From contig NW_019211456.1 in NCBI RefSeq assembly GCF_002443255.2, positions 46,324,324 through 46,388,323 of the forward strand: a stretch of DNA of 64,000 nt. The letters run 5' to 3'. The notes beneath the pieces are model-generated. The model saw only the letters and a list, made by a program, of their open reading frames with translations. It was not told where the DNA came from and ran no database searches. This DNA comes from Varroa destructor (lineage: Eukaryota; Arthropoda; Arachnida; Mesostigmata; Varroidae). The position numbers and the translations under genes are program-made. Below, one piece after another: positions 37,569 through 49,876 of the stretch (its first letter is position 1; each line of letters starts with the position of its first letter).

Positions 37569-38382
37569 ACCTAACGTTGTCAGAGAGTAACTTTCAATGT
37601 GATGACGTGATAGGGCGTTTCGTATTTTTCTATTAACGGGAATCTGCAAGAAGAGTTCGATACTCCGCCGCCTTCTATAACATAGACGAACATCTGATTG
37701 ATGGCTGCCATGAAGCTGTGTGGAAGTAGCTCTGTGTGTTACGAGCAGTAGGTCACTTGGTAGGTTCATGTAGTTTAAAGCCTGAATAGGACGCACCTGC
37801 TACAATTAGAATTCTAATCTCTTATAAAGGCTTGTATTGAACATATTCTAATTATAAGTAATGAAGATTTTCCAGAGAAAGCAATGACAACAGTCTTGAA
37901 TTTGAATCGGATCAGTAGCTAGCTAAAATACATAAAGTACAACTTAATATTTACTAAATCGCAAACAAGAATTAAAATACAAATATAAATACGCTAAGTA
38001 TACGAGCAGTCTATGCCAAGTAGTGTGTAAAACTAACTATATTAAAATATATATCCTGCAGTGTTGTATTATATCTCTTTGGAACCCAAAATTATCTTAT
38101 TTCTCTCATTTTTACGTATATTAATGGAATCAATGTTCTGATGTATGTTGGCCCTATTAGCCTAACTTAGCGTTTACTTTAACACATCATGGTGCTATAT
38201 AGAAGTGAGAGGAGTTACATTGAGTATTTGCAAAATATCCGGGGAAAAATATTAGTTTCACCGTTCGTTCCTTGTGAAAGAGATTATATGTGCCTCTCTT
38301 AAGCTTTATTATAGTTTTGTACAGCGTTTAAGTAGACTAAATTTAAGAGCGTACCCAAAAATCTCACGCTACATTTTCGGTC

Positions 38383-38484
38383 ATGTCAAAAATATCGCTA
38401 GCTTTAATGTTTGTTCTGCGAAAGAAGTGCCGGCAGCGGGGCTTGAACAGGGCTCTGCCGAACAACCCTCGTAATCCTGTTGAG
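38383..38484 (+). CDS. Candidate first coding exon
   Basis: The ATG at 38383 (context GGTCATGT) opens a short hydrophobic start (MSKISLALMFVL) followed by a basic region (RKKCRQRGLNRALPNNPRNP) up to a donor, GTTGAG|GTAAAT. The hydrophobic start then basic patch could be a weak signal anchor. Without splicing the frame continues to TAA 38563-38565. Only two bases later a 102-codon ATG ORF begins in another frame, so a frameshifted single gene is an alternative. Confidence 0.28.
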
Positions 38485-38567
38485 GTAAATATATTTTATA
38501 CGCAGCGCAAGAAGCGACGAGCAAAAGGCAGACGTTTAATACCGAATAAAGGCGAAGCGTCTTAATA

Positions 38568-38876
38568 ATGTCTATTATTTATAGCTACCGGTCGCCCCCC
38601 TACTGCTTTCGAGAAGGCGAATTCTTTTTTAAATTTTCCGGGAGTTCGTATCTGAACCGTAACTTGACGAAAAGCGAGGCTTCACGAAAAAAAGAACCGA
38701 AGATTTTTCCACCACCGCCAAGTGGACAATGGAGCGCAATAATAGTCAGAGCCCGAGATACGGAACATTATGTAACGCGAGTTGTAAGCGAAGACAAATT
38801 GTCTAGCGAAACATTGGATTCGGGGATGCCCGCTGCAAGCGAAAAGCTCGTACTGCATATACAGTGTTGCCGTTAA
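38568..38876 (+). CDS. Unrecognised 102-residue ORF starting at ATG
   Basis: The ORF begins at ATG 38568 (context ATAATG, so A at -3) and ends at TAA 38874-38876. It has an aromatic-rich start, then a basic Pro-rich middle (KKEPKIFPPPPSGQWSA), then a mixed soluble end (TRVVSEDKLSSETLDSGMPA). Together with the preceding 60-codon frame it gives almost 500 bases of protein-like sequence in AT-rich DNA, which is unusual here. No family is recognised. It may be one broken gene with the upstream ORF. Confidence 0.32.
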   Translation: MSIIYSYRSPPYCFREGEFFFKFSGSSYLNRNLTKSEASRKKEPKIFPPPPSGQWSAIIVRARDTEHYVTRVVSEDKLSSETLDSGMPAASEKLVLHIQCCR

Positions 38877-38899
38877 CCGTACGTCTTGATTTGAAACGA

Positions 38900-40660
38900 G
38901 ATCGATCGAAGTATACCAAAATGAAGTAGATTAAAAATCTGTAATCTTACTATTTTTTCAAAACAAATATACATGCATTCTATATTTTTTTATTCTGTTT
39001 TTGTTCTGGATTTTATTCTGAGAAACACTTATTGTTGCATCGAGTTTTTATATTATCATATGGCAGTCACTGTTTATTATATAATCGATATTTTGACACT
39101 AGATTCTGGTTCGTCAGACATTTATGTCGAAGAGAGGCCCGGGTAAAGGCAAGTTTACAAAAATTTACCCCTTAAATTTTACGGACATAAAGGCGGCAGT
39201 CGTTAATATCCTGATGACTGCTTTTGACAATGACTAAAACGTGCATTCAATAGCATGTTTGTAAATACGCGTGCACACTTGACGATGCATCTACAAACTG
39301 CCCGTTCTGAAGTAAAGGGAGTACGGAGTGCTAAAATTTGCGGGCAGCAGTTCGAGATTGACGCTATGAAGCCGGCCCGCTTCCTAGAACTTGCGGAAAG
39401 GTTGAGCTCGAAGCAGATCTGCCCTCACTAGACGTGTATAATTTAAGCTACTGCGTTTATTTCAGCCAAGCCTTCTACTCTCAGCTTTCGTAGCCGTGAC
39501 AGCACTTCTCACAAAAATCAATTGACGTTCGGTGAGAGACGTAAGTTAAGTTAGGTTTCGAGCCCGGATGACTGCCAGTTCAGACGTATTTTTCTGGGGC
39601 TAGGTGATCTGATTCAGCTTAAAATCAGTTTTCATTTGCAGGTTGACGATTTGAGTGTATCCATTCTGCTGAGGTACATATCGTTGTGCGGTCTGTGCTC
39701 CTGGTTTTAGACTTCAATGAAAAGCCTTAACTCTGCACAGTTGGATTGATTTGTCGTGTGCTTGCTAGTCCTGATCTAGTCACATGCTGAAGCGCGTGCG
39801 TGTACAAATGTAAAACACATAACCGTAGCGTCACGACAGGGAATAATCACTACGATCAACGTTCAACAAAACGCTCGTGTGAAGCCATCGACGCAGATGG
39901 ATAAGCGTGAATAAGTTATCTTTGTTGAGTATCGGCCATGAAAAATGACAGACGTCTTATTACTCTCTTCTTACAGATTTTATTACTATAATTAAGTATT
40001 TTACCATGCTGCAGAAGCAGTATCTGGATGCCCGATGGCCAGGCATATACTGGTTCGATCTCAACATGCACACACAGATGCCATTATATGAATAAGCTAA
40101 AATTGTCCCCATTTAAAAGGCGTAGAACGTCATGGCAACAGGTCTCAAGGCCGTATTTCAGCTATTAGCCGAAATTGCGATCCAGCGTTCGCATGTAGGT
40201 GTATGTACGTACGATAAGCGTGTCAGCGCGGAGAATTTTGTACGATTTAGCGCTTAGCTGATTTTACTGTTCGACGCTTAAATGCTCCTCTTGCTCTTGG
40301 TATGATTCTTTCCTAACTATTCTTAAGCCATATGTCGCTTGCTTCTAGCTCGAGCTCTAACAGCTGCAACAAATCTCTTATTTTCAAAGTGAAATTGTTC
40401 GTCTCACTGAAAAAACATCTCAATGTATTATATATGGTAACATTATTGTAAATGTCTATAAAACGCTACCAATAGACTGATGCGTCCGGGTTAGCTCACG
40501 GTAACAATTTGCTTATATAGTACAATGATCGAAACACAGTGAGCAGAATATAACTAGTCAGTGATGATATTTTGCACATATGATTCTCAAGATAAACATA
40601 GCAATATAGATATGATGATTTCTAATTCGAGAATGGTTGCAAACAGATACGCTTTTCTTT
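38900..40660. other. No gene seen
   Basis: No open frame or splice-bounded exon merits a call. Composition alternates between AT-rich and balanced. Confidence 0.35.
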
Positions 40661-40666
40661 TTTGTG

Positions 40667-40692
40667 TTTTTTTTTTTTTTTTTTTTTTTTTT
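40667..40692. repeat. Poly-T tract of 26
   Basis: This is the longest homopolymer in the window. On the minus strand it would be a poly-A tail, so it may mark the 3' end of a retroposed element lying at 40693 and above. No element body or target-site duplication is obvious. Confidence 0.85.
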
Positions 40693-41931
40693 CGAAAATA
40701 TGCAAGTTCATTCAATTAATAATCGATCCGCGGTTCGCAACGCGTCTCTTCAGCAAATAGATGGCAAGCTAACTATTGCTCGAAACGGCGTTGTTTGCGC
40801 ATGTGCTATGTTAGAAATGTTCCGTGTAGGGCTTCGCTTCATTTTCCGTGACTAGTCAATCCATTGCGCTGTAATTTAGTGCAAGCTTTTGCCCAAAAAA
40901 ATGTCTAGCTCCAGTAACAAATGGGTGTATGTTGACAATTAAATCATTTTGAAACTTCGTGCAACCACAAAAGGCAAGCAATGTCTTATTTTCTAAAATA
41001 AATCAATGTTATATGGAAATAAATAGCAGCACTTTAATATATTAGCCGCGCTTACGATTGTCTCCTTAGTAACCGGTGAGTCAGACGTTCTTCAAGGCAA
41101 AGTAACTTGATTTCAATAAACGACTTAAGCTTATCCATAAGCCATCCAGAAATATCAATTAAGGCAAAAGTATAAAGATCGGTTAATTTTTTTATAGTTC
41201 TGTAAATGAATATATCAAATCAATAACATCCACCAGTCTTTTGCCATGTCGAAGAGGAGATCATGGTTACAATGCCACAGTAGAAATATGTGACCGCAAA
41301 GAATTTCGATGCTCCTAGTCTCTATACCTGGAGGCCAAATGTCTGTCAGTTATGTCCATATTAAAGGCGTGGTGGGCCCATAGCAGCGGCCTCGTCCTTC
41401 AAAACGACGCTTTGTACAACATCATTACATCTACTTGTCACTTGTCAAGCAGAATGCTATCACAGAACGTACTATATTTGGGCCATTCAAGGCTTGGCTT
41501 TACATCGCCGAGCGACCTTCGTGAGAGCCTGTAATGGACAGATCATAATTCTTAATCTAACTAGCATAGCTCTAAATGATTGTGAAGCATTTCCTTCTTT
41601 AAGGAAAAGCACGGCTTTTTCTCGTCAAACTAGCTAACCCCAGCTTTAGCAAGGGACCCACTTATTCGAAAAAATAATTGGTGGCCCATGTAACCCTATT
41701 CCACATAGTCGCACCTTGCAAGGTTATATGGGTCATAGATATTTTTAACTGGCAGTTTCTCGAGAATTAATGAATGACTCGATCTGTGCCCCTTTGAATC
41801 AGTGCACAGAGGAGTCCTCGGAAAATATGTTGGTACAGCTGTTCATTCCTGCGGCCGGTTGCTTTCGATAGCGATTGAGGTAGATTTTGGCTTCGATAGA
41901 CTCAGCAAGCTATAAACCGGAAAGATTATAT

Positions 41932-42031
41932 NNNNNNNNNNNNNNNNNNNNNNNNNNNNNNNNNNNNNNNNNNNNNNNNNNNNNNNNNNNNNNNNNNNNN
42001 NNNNNNNNNNNNNNNNNNNNNNNNNNNNNNN
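41932..42031. other. Assembly gap (100 Ns)
   Basis: Exactly 100 ambiguous bases, the usual placeholder for a gap of unknown size. Distances across it are not reliable, and any ORF drawn through it (for example 41887-42105) is meaningless. Confidence 0.99.
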
Positions 42032-42049
42032 ATAAGATATTAGATTCAG

Positions 42050-43560
42050 GGACAGAACGCCAACATGGTTGGCATCCGAAGTACTGTCCTAAGAAGGTTA
42101 ACTAGCTACTTGTCTCCGTGTACAACGTTAATCATGCTATGTTAAAGCTAATATAGTTGGTTTCATAATTAGGCTCATGTGGGTGTATGCGTGTTCAGTT
42201 TTCTTTCTTCGCTATAGCTGGCAGGCATGAACAGAGAAAGATGCAGTAGCCACAGATTCAGGATCCCCGTTATCGACCAATGCGCCTTGTTTGGAACATA
42301 TTTCTGCCAATATCGATGTTTTGGGTAAAACGCACTTCACAGGCACTGACCTTTATTAGGAATTCATCCAAATCACTTAATTTCCCAAATACAATGTTAA
42401 GGTGCAAGCTCTGAAGCCAATTCGGACTTTTCAGTTCAGAATAGCAAACTAAGCCCAATATTTTTCGCTCGTTTCTCTAATAGATTTCTAACACTAACAG
42501 AGACGTATACATATTTTTGTTATAGATATTCATTCTCGGATATTCTGATCATTTATTCAAGTTTATAGCTATATATTTAGTTTCTCCGAAACCTCTAATC
42601 AAAAAACGGATTTCAACATAGCATAGTTAATTCATCTAGCATTTTAATTAGTCGATTTTCAACAGCTTTCCCAGTTGTTTACTCAGAATCCTTTACTTCT
42701 TTATCTATTATCTTGCTTGCTATTTCCTAAACTACATCCAGATATGAATAAGTTCAAGAATCAAGAATAGTTTTTTCCTCAAGCCCAAAAGCGAAGGGCA
42801 CCAAACGCTAGCTCGAAGATACCAGAACCAGATAAAGGAGTGGAAAAAAGAGACATGAGGCTAGATGAAGCGTAACTAAATTGATCAATTTTTCATAGCT
42901 GAATAAATAAACTAATTTTCTATCTGTCAGGTACACCTGTCGTTTTTCGTCTTAACTGCTCAGCTGCTTGCCCCATACGTCCTACATGGTTTTCTTATGA
43001 AATAGAGATATTTGGGAAGGACTGACTAATTAAATAATAACTATTTTCGAAAAAATGCCGAGTTGCAAGATGAGTTCAGGATGGAAAGGAGATGAATAAG
43101 ATACTTTTCATCTGGAAGGCAAGAAGCTGCGGCTGGAACAGCTTCTTTCGTTCAGCAAATCTATGTTTTACATAATTATTCCAAAGCACACAATTTTATA
43201 ATCATTTTAGGATATACTAAAATGCAGCCCACACGGAAAAAAGGTAGTCTGGCTTCTTACTAAAAATAACAGAATCGAAGGCGGTTTTGGAGCCAGTGAC
43301 TGGGTGGTTAAAAGGGAACATTTTGATACTAGCATCTGTGATTCGAACGAACTGGAATTTATATTTCATAGTAATGAAAACTATAAATGATTCATCTTTC
43401 CTTATATATATATAGATATATAAATTTTACAATTTGAGATAAGTCCAGAATACAATATTATTAAATTGCAACTACGTCAAGTTTAAATACATACACTGGA
43501 TACGCGTACATACTTGACACACCTGTTCCTGATTTAATATTGTATAGTTATTAAAATTCC
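42050..43560. other. No gene seen
   Basis: AT-rich DNA without a supportable exon. An AT-dinucleotide patch lies at about 43405-43424. Confidence 0.4.
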
Positions 43561-43599
43561 TGTTGTATTATAAAGCACTCAAAGGAATGATAGCACAAA

Positions 43600-45530
43600 A
43601 AGTAAAAAAAAATCGAGAAAAGACGATACGACCACATCTTATGCGCTCCACGGCAGAAAAGGCTTTCCGCTTCTGTTGGTATGTACTCAAGCCAAACATT
43701 GTGAGTCGAAGACGCATCCGTAAGTGGTAACTTTCCACGGATATAAAACTAAATCTGGCCCAAATAATAGGCGAATTGGTAAACGGTAAGAGAAAAGAGG
43801 ACAAAACACCGGTACAAGGTGCATTGGGGCTACGGACTGCAAGGTGGAAGGAATACTGAAGATGGTGTTCAGCAGGTTCACTACAAAACTCAATGCGATA
43901 CCGGTAACAGTTTTAAAGAGGATAGGTAAGTGTGAGTAGACCTAATGCGGGCCTTACCAATAACAGCCTAGCTAAAGCGAACGAACGTTTGTACGACTGG
44001 GCTGATATGCTTATTAAAATAAATTTCATCCAGGACCGAGACGTTCATAACCAGCTGACCTGTCGCAATATCTTGTGTCTAGTACATATTGATATCGAAA
44101 GCAAATACGGTACGAACCTGTTCGAATTGCGGATATATAGAGGTTGATATATGAGGAAAACGGTCGGATCCTATGCAATACGGGGTATATGTCTGAGAAA
44201 CTCGAAATGACCGAGAAACTAAAATAGGCTTACCTAATATTGCCGATCTTATTTACGTTGTATACTGCGGGACTGCAGTCAATTAACACAACCAAAGGTA
44301 ACAGCATCCCGTATTGGAACGTCATTGAAAAAGAAAGACATTTAAAATGCCACTATTAGACATAAAAAGACAAAGGCTACCCTTCGTTACGAAAATCTTT
44401 GAAAAGGTCGAACCCGCTTAAACATTATCGTGTACGTGCGACAAATAAATTATTTTCTTGAGAAGATTACAATCGCACCGTCCAAAAGTGGAACAGCAAT
44501 ATTCTCAAATGAGAGATTAGGGCTGGAGGGTGCCTTGAAAATCCAAGGGGAGACTAGTGGAAAAAATCATCTAACTATCAAAGGATCACGCTGGACCAAA
44601 ACTATACCTACGGTCTCAGAGTAGAAGAGGATATGGCCCGAAAAGTCGGTAACAGCGCTCAGATCATCACATCCCCACGTTCTGTGGAAATGTAGGAGGA
44701 TACACTCCGTTGGAAGGTCGCGGCGGTACTACGCGTAACCTCGGAAATGAGATAGCAACAATGCCAGGAACTAGAAGAAATGTGCTCGAAACAGACTTAG
44801 GAGACACAATTAGATGGGCCTTAAGAATATAGGGATATCCCGTCGCGTCGGAATTTAGGGAGCACAAATTGCAACAACACTTTTTTGAAAAAAGAGGAGG
44901 TCCAAAGCAGAATCAAGGTCCTCAACAGAATAGGCATTACGTCGCATAGACAATGGCTTACAGGACATACAAACAATGATGCAAACCCTTGTGAGTAAAT
45001 CAACATATTGTAAAAGGACCACAGAACCAAACAAGTTAAACAAGCAGTAGGTGCCACGTCTGAACCGACATTTCATAGCCGAACAACAAATATCTAGGAC
45101 AGTTGTCAACCCAACGGCTACATAAAAGGAGCAATATAATAAGGTTCACAAGATAAAGCAATATGTAGACCAAACGATAGGGACAGTGTGCGTCTATAGA
45201 AATATCTGAGGAAGCTCATAGTGACACGTACGTGAGTGCTACACAGCAGATAACTCCGTTGACGCTTTAAGCGCGCTAAACGTGTATGCTGTATCAAGTC
45301 AGGGATTGAGTTAGAGATAGTAAAATCTGTGGCACTAGGCAGGCCACCTAGGCGAGAGCGCAGCTTTACGCCGGCAAAAATGAAATAAACCACACTAGCA
45401 TGCAGCAAACGAAAAGGGTCCTGCGGTCCTGAACGTGTGACACCGAAAACAGACGCTGGGCTACTCCGTCTATCAATTCGGATGGTGTACGACCCGACTG
45501 CCCTATAGAGGAACGTTGCTGTCACGCACT
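43600..45530 (+). mobile_element. Degenerate non-LTR retrotransposon (LINE)
   Basis: RT signatures appear in the right order on the plus strand, in shifting frames. RPNAGLTNNSLAKANERL at about 43938 corresponds to the fingers motif RPI.LTN.L.K..ER. CLVHIDIESKYGTN at about 44077 is the palm motif A (.DIE.AYD..). GLP at 44228, followed in another frame by PILFTLYTAGLQ at 44243, is motif B (GLPQGS.LSPILF..Y). SGTAIFSNERLGLEG (about 44483) resembles the thumb segment after the catalytic box. Frameshifts, stops and a missing YADD box show it is dead. About 44650-45530 may hold the C-terminal part, where minus-strand frames of up to 135 codons are shadows. The clade (Jockey- or I-like) is not certain and the ends are approximate. 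Confidence 0.72.
43932..44147 (+). pseudogene. RT fingers/palm fragment within the LINE
   Basis: This 71-codon open frame is the best-preserved part of the dead element. It spans the RPI.LTN-like motif to just past motif A, where the usual AYD is replaced by KYG. The second metal-binding aspartate of motif A is therefore altered while the first (HIDIES) is kept. It ends at TGA 44145-44147 before motif B. Confidence 0.65.
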
Positions 45531-46265
45531 GTTAATATGTCAGGATACCTATCCCATCACATACTATTAAATTGAAATCTTCTAAATACATATATTTGAT
45601 CCGTACGCATATGCAATACATGTATCCACGCTATGCCACTGTGTAATTAGTAGAATTTTTCCGACTAATACACTGCAGGAAGCCTGGATACTGTCAAAAT
45701 GAGACTGAAAGTTAATTGCTCGATCCGGCGTATTTTGTCGCCTTACTTGCTTTTATTTTTTTGTGAACACTGAATAATCGAATACTCTATCAGAGACCTT
45801 CGATAGATTCTTCTAATATAAGGTCATCTATTCCCGATGTACCGATTTCGAACTGTTTTAAACCACACAAGTTTGGCGAAACTGCACGATACCAAGACTG
45901 TAGTTCGAGCGCCAATGCTTGTGTCATGTACTTAAGCAAGAACTTTATAGTTTCTTTTAAGTCTAAGACGGAACGCTTTGTTCATAAATTGGGCGTAATT
46001 AGAAAAATGGCATGTCGGCTACGTCCTTTTAGCGTCGCAGTCGTAGAAGCTCGGCTCTTATAGACTACTTCTGAAGAACCCCATAGCGAAAAAAACTTCA
46101 GCAACTTTAAGTCCTATGAACAAGACGGCTATTGTATGGACGCCTAAGAAGAAGTACGCTTTCCTTCAGTAATTCCAGCTTTTTATATGCGCAATTACAG
46201 CAGTACCTCCTTAGAACCACAGGTTGTCAATTCAAACTCATTTATTCTAGGCTATAGAAAGTCTT

Positions 46266-46634
46266 TTAACGGGTCTCTGTAACAATAATCGTTAACAATT
46301 GTGCTAAAAAAGTAATCCGGTTACACTTTCTGCCCTTGCAAATAATATGGTACGACAAGGTTAACGACTGCCGTCTGTGCAATATCGAGGTGCTCGGATT
46401 CGCTACCATACCCCCGGCCACGGCATTAACGACTTCTCCTGTATATAAGTCCTTAACCTGTGAAACAACAGATACAAATGCAATGGTTTTAAACCATTTC
46501 ACAGGACGACGAAAATAGCTTCCAGAAGATACGCTTAGCATGTCGTGCACGATACCGTCGTAAATTTTAGGTTTCGAACTAATCGTTTTTACCGAAAAAA
46601 AGATCGATAACTCAGTTTTCCAGTCGAAGTCCAT
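46266..46634 (-). CDS. Unrecognised 122-residue single-exon ORF
   Basis: The start is ATG in a good context (CTGCCATGGA). The frame runs 122 codons to TAA 46266-46268. The translation begins MDFDWKTELSIFFSVKTIS and includes SGSYFRRPVKWFKTIAF, DLYTGEVVNAVAGGMVANPS and a basic part ending KGRKCNRITFLAQLL. It is balanced and protein-like in AT-rich DNA. A potential splice junction (TTTCACAG|GTTAAG) lies inside. No domain is recognised and no clear poly(A) signal was found. Together with its start context this is one of the better intact small-gene candidates. Alternatives are a transposon fragment or chance. Confidence 0.38.
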   Translation of the reverse strand: MDFDWKTELSIFFSVKTISSKPKIYDGIVHDMLSVSSGSYFRRPVKWFKTIAFVSVVSQVKDLYTGEVVNAVAGGMVANPSTSILHRRQSLTLSYHIICKGRKCNRITFLAQLLTIIVTETR

Positions 46635-46679
46635 GGCAGAATAACATTACATACCGATGCTTGGCAGAAGTCGTTTGTC

Positions 46680-48640
46680 TGCATTTGCAATTTGCTTGTA
46701 GCGGCAATATTTGAATACAATTTAGACGACGGAAATGGGTGAGCCTATAAAATTAGCAACAAAATAAATTGGCAGTCAGAGAGTAGAAACGCAAAAATTG
46801 GCTATTTATCGGGATATGGCTTCAGCTTGATTTTTCTAATTGGTCGGATAGCTACCCAAACTTGAAAATAGAGAAATGAGTCAATAGTAATTAAATCGGT
46901 CTTTTCTGAAAGTTTATTAAGTTATATAATCAGCCGTATGCCAGCGACGTGCACGTCAGCTTGAACCTAAGAAGTCTCTGTATCGTAAGTTAAGAGTGAT
47001 GAAGCACAAATGTATATTTAGCCTAATTCACACGCAGTACTGGAAATATTTTTCGAGCCTTAAATACCTACGCGGCGATATCGCACAGTATAAACGTCAA
47101 GGATAAACCTTTAGAATAACATGACGGTTTTCCTTGGAATGGTAACATATTGGAGACTCCCATCCATCCTAGCCCACATAACATACAAGTTAGCTTTCCA
47201 AAGAAAATTCAAACAGGGTGCTTGAGCGGTTTGTCGTCCTTTAGTGTTAGGTGTTTGGTGTTTATCATAAGTTCGTAAAGGTTGTTTTTACTGTAATACG
47301 TAGGGGTTATTCATTTTGAACTGCAGGACAGAAATGAATTAGAACAGGCTATATTTAGCCATGGGCTTTGTACACGGTCGAGGCATTTCTGCGGAACTGT
47401 TGATGCAGGAACTGAGTCTATTCAAACGTAGTTAGTTTGCATACCGCTCAAATCGACATTTGCGAAAAAAAGGCCGGCTTTGCGCACTTACGTATGCTTG
47501 CCAGAAAATGACTAAACACACTTAATTCTAAGGAACTTTGTCGACATTAATACGGGCAGTAGCACATAATGTCCGACTAATTCTATCGAGTGGAACAAGA
47601 AAGTATAATCTAAAATCTCTACTTAAACTAACTTACTTGTATAGCTGACGCTGAGCGTCTGGACAACGCTTAGCTCTAGCAGTAATTCGAAGGGTTCGGG
47701 CAAACCGACCGGGTCAGCAACACTCCTTTCGGCGCCATCTATAGACAGCCCAATGAGGACGACAGGTCCTGAGCTGTAACGTGATAACAGTTCGAGTACA
47801 AGGACTTACCTTTTAATGACGATTTTTACAAAACAGCGGAATCGATTTATCAAAAGATGCTGTGAACACGACACACTGTGTAGCTCAGTCACCCGTTATA
47901 CAAGGTAGATTTGGGTAAAAGAAATACACGAGTACTGTATAGGGTAAAGCTTTTTTACCGTGCTCCAAAGGTACACATGTGAATGTTAAGTTTTAATAAT
48001 GTTAAGTTATTCTCTGCCAAACCTTGGCTTCTTTCGTTTGCTACATTCAATTGTGAAACATTGGCCGTGTAATCGCTCTAACTTTTGTGCAAGTTTTAAG
48101 TTTGTAGTAATTCGCAATTGTACTGCCTTTTGTGTGCACTCAGAGTAGCGTGCGCACTAAATAACAATATAAGGGTGATCGTTTTGCTACACGAGCTTGG
48201 GAAAGCACTTGTTACGGTCTTAGTCGGGCGCTTCTACTAAACTGAATGGCGTCTAGAGAAGACAGGTCTTCTTCGGAATCTAACCGTTGATTTTATCGTT
48301 CACCCTGAAAGCACGAGTGGATTAGTTACTTAGATTATTAAGCACAGATCGGCTAGCGAAGAAGCCTCCAGTCCCCCTTATATGTCATCTGAGCCATGGC
48401 GTAAGCTCTGACTAATCATCGTCTATTTGTATGATGCTTACATCAGCGAGCAGCGGAAGTTTCGATGCTGGCACCGAAAGAAGTCGCAGTATTTGCTAAT
48501 TGGATATTCCATGACTCTCGATTCGAAGCACGGCGATATTCAATCAAGGAACAATTTACCAAATTATCCCGAGTAATTAACTGAAGAGCATTCACTGCAT
48601 TTCACGTTGGGTCGTAAATACAATTGGTTACTTTGATTTG
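46680..48640. other. No gene seen
   Basis: AT-rich DNA. One possible 49-base minus-strand mini-exon (about 47813-47861) lies between a TTCACAG acceptor and an AAAAG|GTAAGT donor and is open in one frame. It is too short to call. Confidence 0.3.
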
Positions 48641-48650
48641 CGAGCATGAA

Positions 48651-48782
48651 ATGGGAAAATTTGGGCAGGGTCGATTGAATTCAAGGTATACTCATTTACG
48701 TCAGTTTGACGCGGATGACTTACTCAGTGGAAAGTTAATTTACCTTGTATTTGCGCGGGTCCTATGCAGCCCACTGTGTAAG
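48651..48782 (+). CDS. Candidate first coding exon, perfect donor
   Basis: The ATG at 48651 (context TGAAATGG, with G at -3 and +4) opens exactly 44 codons in phase 0 to a fully consensus donor, AAG|GTAAGT. The peptide starts MGKFGQGRLNSRYTHL, passes through FDADDLLSGKLIYLVF and ends with two Cys-Pro/Cys steps. It is charged at the start and hydrophobic at the end. The frame is also open further upstream without an ATG, so the exon could instead be internal. The product is unknown. Confidence 0.35.
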
Positions 48783-49785
48783 GTAAGTGCTTTATTCAAA
48801 ATTATTTCCTATTTGAAATTGAGGATTTTATTTTCAATGAAACCAGTAAAAAGATCCCAACTTCATAAATATGGCCTTTAATTTAATTCTTTTAGAAATT
48901 ACCATATTTAAGTATCCGAGTTAGTTGAAATACGATTAAAAAAGAAAGTTATCGGCTAGTTTACGTACTAGGAAAGAAGGGGGGGTCCGACAACGTACTG
49001 TAAACTTATTATAGGAGAAACAAGAGGTTCGTTTTCAAAGAAGAACGCAAGATCGACAACAGTATAATATCTTCACGCGGGACAAACCCGCACTTAGGTG
49101 ATGAACCTGTTTAAGGCTCTTTTTACGCGGTTGCCGGACTTCATGCGACGCCTGAGGAGCTCAAAGGGGACTTTTACAAGCCGACGCAAAAGATCCTAAA
49201 AAAAGAAAGAACAACCTAAAAAAGCTACTTATTACAACATAAGGGACAGATAGATACTCTCTGAAAATGTGAAAGCGAAGATACTTTTTTTTCTACACCC
49301 TTGTCGAAAACAGCTTCAAGCATAAACCACCTGGTTATGTTCGACACCGTATTTACCATCCGGCTTTCGGCGAGATGGAAAACCAGTACAACTGCTATTA
49401 AATAAAAACTAACTAAACTTTTCTCATTTGAACTTTTCCTCTTGGACGGCTTAGCATCGTAGAATGAAGCATATTATCAGTAGTGTATTGAAACGACGCT
49501 TCAACGAGTCGCTACAAACCCAAACGTCGCGTCATTCATCGTTACTCGTAAATCTATATCCAGAAATCTAAAGAAAAATGTTTCGAACCTTGTTTGCAAC
49601 ATGTTTTTGTCCTAATTCAAACATACACCGAACAGCAATCAAATCGAATGAACACATCCACGAGAAAAATGCCCCCGGACGCAGCTTATAAACGGATGGC
49701 AGCAATTTTGAGAGAGCACTCTGTAGTTAGATGTCGCCCTTGTGGGTAGACTATTGGAGCTCTCACAGGCGACCATACCACCTAC

Positions 49786-49821
49786 CACATGGAACATGTT
49801 CCGTTCAGCATTTGAACGGTG
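49786..49821 (-). CDS. Candidate 36-nt exon, minus strand
   Basis: This short exon lies between an acceptor (AAAATCATTCAG) and a strong donor (ATGTG|GTAGGT). It continues in frame from the exon at 49877-50127 across a 55-nt intron: the junction codon is TGC, then TVQMLNGTCSM. Such a short exon and intron are plausible in compact arthropod genes but need transcript proof. Confidence 0.25.
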
Positions 49822-49876
49822 CTGAATGATTTTGCTCGTTTTCACTTAAAATCCACACAGATCTTCTGCCTGTCAC

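Noticed and set aside
41887..42105. 72-codon open frame across the Ns
   Set aside because: It runs through the assembly gap, so the reading frame is meaningless.
45118..45525. 135-codon minus-strand open frame
   Set aside because: It lies antisense to the likely C-terminal part of the dead LINE, has no ATG-linked signal or domain, and is best read as a shadow.
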